64,000 bases of DNA from Curtobacterium sp. UNCCL20 (lineage in GTDB: Bacteria; Actinomycetota; Actinomycetes; Actinomycetales; Microbacteriaceae), in assembly GCF_900101675.1 (NCBI RefSeq), contig NZ_FNKG01000004.1:372001-436000 (forward strand), in the 5' to 3' direction. A program made the position numbers and the translations under genes. The notes beneath the pieces are model-generated. The model searched no databases. It was given only the letters and a program-made list of their open reading frames with translations, and was not told where the DNA came from. Below are positions 60,114 through 64,000 of the stretch, in pieces. The number at the start of each line of letters is the position of its first letter. The stretch's first letter is position 1.

Positions 60114-61259
60114 GTGGCATCGCATCGCTTGCCCGACGAGGAACGACCGCGTCGAGCGGTCCCCGCATGGGTGACGGCTCCGCCTGAGGGCGTTCCCGGC
60201 ACGGTCGCGCCCGGGGCGGTCGCGCCCGGCGCACCGGGGCACGGCCACGACGCGGTCGACGGCCTGGAGGCACGCCCCGCCCCCGTCACGTCGGCCCCCG
60301 CCCCGGAGACGGTCGGCACGGAGACGGTCGGCACGGTCGGTTCCGTCGGCTCCGCCGACGCAGCCACCGCGGGTGACTTCGTCGTCCCCGACTACCCGCC
60401 GGACGAGGCCCTCCTGCCGCCCGCACCGACCTCGCCCACGGTGAGCACGGTGCCGTTCGACACCGCCTCGGTCGTCCCGGCGCCCGCCCCGGTCTCGCCG
60501 ATCGACGCCGCTCACCGCGCGCCCGTCACCCCGGCCGTGCCGGTCGTCGGGCAGCCGCGGTTCTCCGTCCCGGGCCTCGAACACGTCGTCGTCGAGGGCA
60601 CCGAACCCGAACCTGTCGGCCCGATCGGCTACCGGACCCCCGCACGCTTCGCGCACCAGCGTCCCGCGGTCACCGCACCGACGACCACCACGGCACCGGC
60701 GTCCTCGTCGGTCGCGCCCACCCGCGCGTTCGACGCGCTGATCACGCCGTCCGCTCCTGCTCCTGCTCCTGCTCCGACCGCGGGACCGACACCCGCCTCG
60801 ACGGCCGGGACGGCGACCGCATCGAACGCTGCGGGCGCGACCACCGCAGCCGGACAGACCGCAGTGGTGGGCGCGTCCGTGGTGGCCGCCACGGGCCTCC
60901 AGGTCGAAGCGAAGCGCAGCACGGCCGGGGCGACCCCGATCGGCCCGACCCCGGGAGCCGTCCTCGGCGCCGTCGCCGGCCTGGCGACGCTCGGACTGGC
61001 GGCCTGGTGGTTCCTCGCGCCCGCGACCGTGCACGGCGTGGGCGTCGCGCTCGGCGTGATCGCCGTCCTGGTCTCCATCGTGACGCTGCGGAACCCCGCG
61101 GCGACGTGGCAGCGGCCGGTCGCGCTCCTCGGCGCCGTGCTCGGCGGTGTCGGCACGCTCGTGCTGCTGTGGGCGGTGGCGTCCGCGCTGCTGCCGATGG
61201 CGGGCGTGACGCTGCCCGACGTCACCGGTGCCGGCGTGGTGCCGACGCTCGCGCCGTAG
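60114..61259 (+). CDS. Membrane protein with long Pro/Ala-rich cytoplasmic region
   Basis: Not assigned to a named family. The 381-residue product has about 275 residues of low-complexity Pro/Ala/Thr/Val sequence (for example PSAPAPAPAPTAGPTPAS), then three membrane helices near 287-305, 310-325 and 335-360. GTG 60114 has GGGAG 7 bases upstream. Residues around 47-53 (DGLEAR) are encoded by a family A repeat arm (60255-60274), as in ftsQ. The architecture resembles small actinobacterial membrane proteins attached to disordered tails. It converges with lysR, 43 bp apart. Confidence 0.75.
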   Translation: MASHRLPDEERPRRAVPAWVTAPPEGVPGTVAPGAVAPGAPGHGHDAVDGLEARPAPVTSAPAPETVGTETVGTVGSVGSADAATAGDFVVPDYPPDEALLPPAPTSPTVSTVPFDTASVVPAPAPVSPIDAAHRAPVTPAVPVVGQPRFSVPGLEHVVVEGTEPEPVGPIGYRTPARFAHQRPAVTAPTTTTAPASSSVAPTRAFDALITPSAPAPAPAPTAGPTPASTAGTATASNAAGATTAAGQTAVVGASVVAATGLQVEAKRSTAGATPIGPTPGAVLGAVAGLATLGLAAWWFLAPATVHGVGVALGVIAVLVSIVTLRNPAATWQRPVALLGAVLGGVGTLVLLWAVASALLPMAGVTLPDVTGAGVVPTLAP

Positions 61260-61302
61260 CGTCCGCACCGTAGCGCCCGCGCCGCGTGCGCGCTGGTCCG
61301 CC

Positions 61303-62160
61303 TCAGACGGCGCGGACGACCCCGCGGGACAGGATCGCGTTCGTCAGGGCGTCGATCGGTTCCCGCTGCACCGTCGGGTTCGCGATGAGGACGTAGTCGA
61401 CGGCGGGCAGCTCCGGAAGGGACAGTCGCTGCGAGACCTTCACGAGGTCCGCGGGGATGAGCGAGTGCGGGAACACCGCCACACCGATCCCGGCCCGCAC
61501 GGCCGCGAGGACGCCGTTCACGTCACGCGTGTTGCAGGTGATCCGCCAGGTGCGCCCGGCGGCTTCGAGGGCGTCGATCGCCATCTGCCGACTGATGCTC
61601 GGCGCCTGGTACGCGATCAGCGGCACGGGCTCGCCGGGCTCCAGCGCGATGCCGTCCTGCGCCATCCACACCATCTGGTCGGTGGCGACCCGGGTGCCCT
61701 CGGCGGACTCCCCCGCGGTCTGCTTGATGAACACGAGGTCGAGCTGCCCCGCGTGCACGCGGCGGAGGAGCGGCGACGACTGGTTCACCGTGAGCTCGAG
61801 GTTCACCTGCGGGTGCAGGCGACGGAAGTCCCGGAGGATGCGTGGGAGCTGCGTGATCGCGAGGTCGTCGGCGGCGCCGAAGCGGAGCCTGCCGCGGGTC
61901 GCCGCGCCGGAGAAGTAGGCGTCGGCGGTGGCGTGCGCCGCGAGGATCGTCCGTGCGAACCCGGCCATCGCGTCCCCGTTGTCGGTGAGCGCGACGCCCC
62001 GGGTGTCCCGCGCGACGAGGGTCCGAGACACCGCGGTCTCGAGGCGTCGCACGTGCTGGGACACCGTCGGCTGGCTGATGCCGAGCCGTGCCCCGGCCTG
62101 GGTGAAGCTGCCGGTCTCGGCGACGGCCAGGAAGGTCTGCAGCAGGACGGGGTCGAGCAC
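61303..62160 (-). CDS. LysR-family regulator
   Basis: A 285-residue LysR-type regulator. The helix-turn-helix is at the N-terminus (LLQTFLAVAETGSFTQAGARLGISQPTVSQHVRRLETAV), followed by a periplasmic-binding-like effector domain (GRLRFGAADDLAI...LDLVFIKQ...GIGVAVFPHSLIP). GTG 62160 has GGAG 6 bases upstream. It is divergent from the MFS transporter, the classic layout in which the regulator binds between the two genes; candidate inverted repeats lie there. Effector unknown. Confidence 0.93.
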   Translation of the reverse strand: MLDPVLLQTFLAVAETGSFTQAGARLGISQPTVSQHVRRLETAVSRTLVARDTRGVALTDNGDAMAGFARTILAAHATADAYFSGAATRGRLRFGAADDLAITQLPRILRDFRRLHPQVNLELTVNQSSPLLRRVHAGQLDLVFIKQTAGESAEGTRVATDQMVWMAQDGIALEPGEPVPLIAYQAPSISRQMAIDALEAAGRTWRITCNTRDVNGVLAAVRAGIGVAVFPHSLIPADLVKVSQRLSLPELPAVDYVLIANPTVQREPIDALTNAILSRGVVRAV

Positions 62161-62173
62161 GGTGCACTCCGCT

Positions 62174-62220
62174 CATTCGACATCGCAATGGACTGATAGC
62201 CACCATAGGGGTATCGAATG
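62174..62220. promoter_or_regulatory. Inverted repeat in lysR-MFS divergent region
   Basis: CATTCGA (62174-62180) and TCGAATG (62214-62220) are inverted copies 33 bp apart; between them ATA-N13-TAT style symmetry around 62195-62214 contains T-N11-A patterns used by LysR proteins. The 124-bp region lies between the two divergent starts. Confidence 0.45.
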
Positions 62221-62284
62221 GGCCGGCACCACGTAGTTTCGATGGGGTACCAGTTCCGTAGCCGACGTCCGGAGATCCCCACCC

Positions 62285-63610
62285 GTGAGCGCGTCATCGA
62301 CGACCCTCCCCCCGCCCACCGAACCGCTCCCGATCCAGGCCACCCGACCGCCCTGGCGGCACACGCTCATCGCGCTGTCGGTCCCGAACTTCCGACTGTT
62401 CACCGCCACGAACCTCGTCGCGATGACCGCGGGCTGGATGCAGCGCATCGCCCAGGACTGGCTCGTCCTGCAGCTCACCGGCTCGGTCGCGCAGGTCGGC
62501 ATCACCGTCGCCTGCCAGTTCGCACCGATGCTGCTGTTCGGGCTCTTCGGCGGGGTGATCGTCGACCGGTTCTCGAAGCGAGCGCTGATGATGATCACGC
62601 AGGGGTCGTTCGCGGTCCTCTCGGCACTGCTGGCCGTGCTCACCCTGGCCGGGGTCGTGCAGGCCTGGCACATCTGGGCGATCGCCTTCGTGGTCGGCAT
62701 GGTCACCGTGATCGACAACCCCGCGCGCCAGGTGTTCGTCACCGAGATCGTCGGCCACCAGCACCTCCGGAACGCCATCAGTGTCAACTCGTCGGTGTTC
62801 CAGCTCGGCGGCATGATCGGCCCCGCGCTCTCCGGCGCGCTGCTCGTCGCGGTCGGGGCGGGCTGGTCGTTCGGGGTGAACGCGATCGCCTGCGTCGCCG
62901 TGGTCGTGACACTCGGGTTCCTGAAGGTGTCCGAACTCCACCGCACACCGCCGGCACCGCGCGGCAAGGGCCAGCTCGTCGAGGGCCTCCGCTACGCCGT
63001 CCGGAAGCCGACCATCATCGTGCCGGTCATCCTGGTGGCGTTCTTCTCGGTGTTCGCGCTGACGATGCCCGTGCTGCTGTCGGCCTTCGCGTCCGAGGTG
63101 TACGACGTCGGCGCGGGCGGCTACGGCCTGTTCAACTCCGCCGTCGCGATCGGCGCCCTCGTCGGCGCGCTGCTGTCCACCCGCCGCGCCACGGTCCGGC
63201 TCCGCACCATCGTCGGCGGCGTGTTCTGGACCGGGGTGCTGCTCGTCCTCACCGGGTCGATCCCGGTCATCGCGCCGTTCACCGTCGCGCTCGTGGCCGT
63301 CGGGATGTCACAGCTGCTGTTCCAGACCGCGTCGAACTCGCTCGTGCAGCTGTCCTCGAACGTGGCGATCCGCGGCCGGGTGATGTCGCTGTACGTCCTG
63401 GTGCTGCTCGGCGGTCAGGCGATCGGCGGCCCGCTCATGGGGCAGGTCGTCGACCACTTCGGTGCGCACGTCGGCATGGTCGTCGCCGGAGGGGTGCCCG
63501 CTGCCGCAGCCGCGGTCGTCGGCCTGGTCCTCGCCCGCCGGGGCGGCCTGCACCTGGCGGTGCGGATGCGGCACCACATGCCCGTGCCCTCCATCGTCGG
63601 CCACCGCTGA
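62285..63610 (+). CDS. MFS transporter (EntS/MFS_3-like)
   Basis: Membrane exporter-type protein of 441 residues with twelve predicted helices. It carries AGWMQRIAQDWLVLQLTGS, the loop motif GGVIVDRFSKRALMM, DNPARQVFVTEIVG and NSVFQLGG-like SVNSSVFQLGGMIGPALSGAL, all usual in the MFS_3 / enterobactin-exporter group. GTG 62285 has GGAG about 10 bases upstream. It is probably regulated by the divergent LysR protein. Substrate unknown. Confidence 0.9.
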   Translation: MSASSTTLPPPTEPLPIQATRPPWRHTLIALSVPNFRLFTATNLVAMTAGWMQRIAQDWLVLQLTGSVAQVGITVACQFAPMLLFGLFGGVIVDRFSKRALMMITQGSFAVLSALLAVLTLAGVVQAWHIWAIAFVVGMVTVIDNPARQVFVTEIVGHQHLRNAISVNSSVFQLGGMIGPALSGALLVAVGAGWSFGVNAIACVAVVVTLGFLKVSELHRTPPAPRGKGQLVEGLRYAVRKPTIIVPVILVAFFSVFALTMPVLLSAFASEVYDVGAGGYGLFNSAVAIGALVGALLSTRRATVRLRTIVGGVFWTGVLLVLTGSIPVIAPFTVALVAVGMSQLLFQTASNSLVQLSSNVAIRGRVMSLYVLVLLGGQAIGGPLMGQVVDHFGAHVGMVVAGGVPAAAAAVVGLVLARRGGLHLAVRMRHHMPVPSIVGHR

Positions 63611-63689
63611 CGGCGGGCGCTGTCGGTGCGGGGCCGCCTGCCGGCCTGGAGGCCCGTGGCTGGCTGGCCGGCGGCGGGTTGGCTGGTGC

Positions 63690-63760
63690 GCAAAACACCG
63701 GTGTTCGTCTGACGCACCCCGACATTGCAGGGCGCGACTGACGAGCACCGGTGTTTCGCG
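63690..63760. repeat. Long-armed hairpin around ACACCGGTGT (family C)
   Basis: AAACACCGGTG (63693-63703) and CACCGGTGTTT (63746-63756) with flanking near-matches give arms of about 20 bp with two mismatches around a 42-base loop. Each arm itself contains the palindrome CACCGGTG. It lies between the converging MFS and NAD(P)-binding genes. Only one copy is seen in this window. Confidence 0.7.
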
Positions 63761-63782
63761 AGCGAGAACCGGGCGGGGTGGC

Positions 63783-64000
63783 TCAGTACGCGACGCCGAA
63801 CCGCGCCTGGTGATGCGCCGGCGTGACGATCTCGTCGACGAAGGCGATCGCGAAGTCCTCGCCGGAGATGTCCGAGTTGCCGTCGGCGTCGGCGAGGAGC
63901 ACGTCGTCCGAGCTGCGGTAGGTGCCGCGACGCTCGCCGGGGTTGTAGCCGCCGAAGGCCGCAGCCGGGCTCACGTAGAACCAGTCGACCTCGGTGTCCC
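63783..64000 (-). CDS. NAD(P)-binding (NmrA/SDR-like) protein, 5' end cut by window
   Basis: Only the last 71 codons are present; the gene continues beyond base 64000. The visible end reads DTEVDWFYVSPAAAFGGYNPGERRGTYRSSDDVLLADADGNSDISGEDFAIAFVDEIVTPAHHQARFGVAY. This matches the C-terminal part of small NAD(P)-dependent epimerase/NmrA-type proteins (YwnB-like), with the PGERRGTYR loop and the SxEDFAxAxVDE helix. No start can be assigned. Function beyond a Rossmann-fold oxidoreductase relative is open. Confidence 0.8.
   Translation of the reverse strand, partial: DTEVDWFYVSPAAAFGGYNPGERRGTYRSSDDVLLADADGNSDISGEDFAIAFVDEIVTPAHHQARFGVAY

Noticed and set aside
63605..63690. Another complete family A palindrome
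   Set aside because: Only one arm-like piece (CCGGCCTGGAGGCCCGTGGC) is present near 63641 and no matching second arm is found.

Overview
The window reads as a chromosomal segment of a high-GC Gram-positive actinobacterium, most likely family Microbacteriaceae and possibly a Curtobacterium relative. The reasons are very high GC (roughly 70% by eye), GTG/TTG starts, frequent start codons without a Shine-Dalgarno sequence just downstream of a TANNNT box, a division cluster lacking ftsA, and an actinobacterial core gene order. The genus is inference from gene content; no search was run.

Layout. (1) 97-16442, minus strand: a complete division and cell-wall (dcw) cluster transcribed mraZ-rsmH-ftsL-ftsI-murE-murF-mraY-murD-ftsW-murG-murC-ftsQ-ftsZ, with most genes overlapping by a few bases. 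(2) 16443-28561: a 206-bp tandem repeat, a DUF3040 membrane protein, a polyprenyl diphosphate synthase, an Rv2175c-type DNA-binding protein, a LysM wall protein, a PASTA Ser/Thr kinase (PknL position), class II DAHP synthase, a PlsC-type acyltransferase, a ROK glucokinase and an acyl-CoA ligase. This matches the order of the mycobacterial dcw-idsA2-Rv2175c-pknL-aroG-Rv2182c-fadD15 region. (3) 28694-36182: a 43-codon small gene, peptide deformylase, pyruvate carboxylase, an orphan ParA, and a garA-ftsR-merR group whose FtsR product is known in Corynebacterium to control ftsZ. (4) 36375-43014: a translationally coupled family-2 glycosyltransferase and GH18/chitin-binding protein, then two siderophore-type permeases behind a DtxR-like box. 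(5) 43174-52728: a trypsin/PDZ protease, a protein of unknown function, an S4 RNA-binding protein, a DnaJ/NERD-like protein, a frameshifted winged-helix gene, a phosphotransferase, a GntR-MFS pair and a Nudix-NYN fusion. (6) 52799-56097: a TPP riboswitch followed by thiM-thiE-thiD/tenA. (7) 56233-64000: accessory metabolism and regulators (phosphoesterase, MarR, VOC, GNAT, NADP oxidoreductase, aldo/keto reductase, LysR, MFS) and the end of an NAD(P)-binding protein.

Working together. Region 1 makes lipid II and builds the septum; region 2 supplies the polyprenyl carrier precursor and a kinase likely to sense wall fragments. GarA and FtsR in region 3 link Ser/Thr phosphorylation to central carbon flux and to ftsZ expression. 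Thiamine genes are controlled by one riboswitch whose 3' strand holds the thiM ribosome binding site.

The least explained material is between genes. At least four families of short repeats (called A, B, D and E here, plus a single C hairpin) sit almost exclusively in intergenic gaps. Of eleven convergent gene junctions, all nine longer than 45 bp carry a repeat, hairpin or duplicated gene end. There is no CRISPR array, rRNA, tRNA, prophage or recognisable insertion sequence. No unmistakable new enzyme system was found; the repeat families and the 3'-end duplications are the best candidates for something undescribed.
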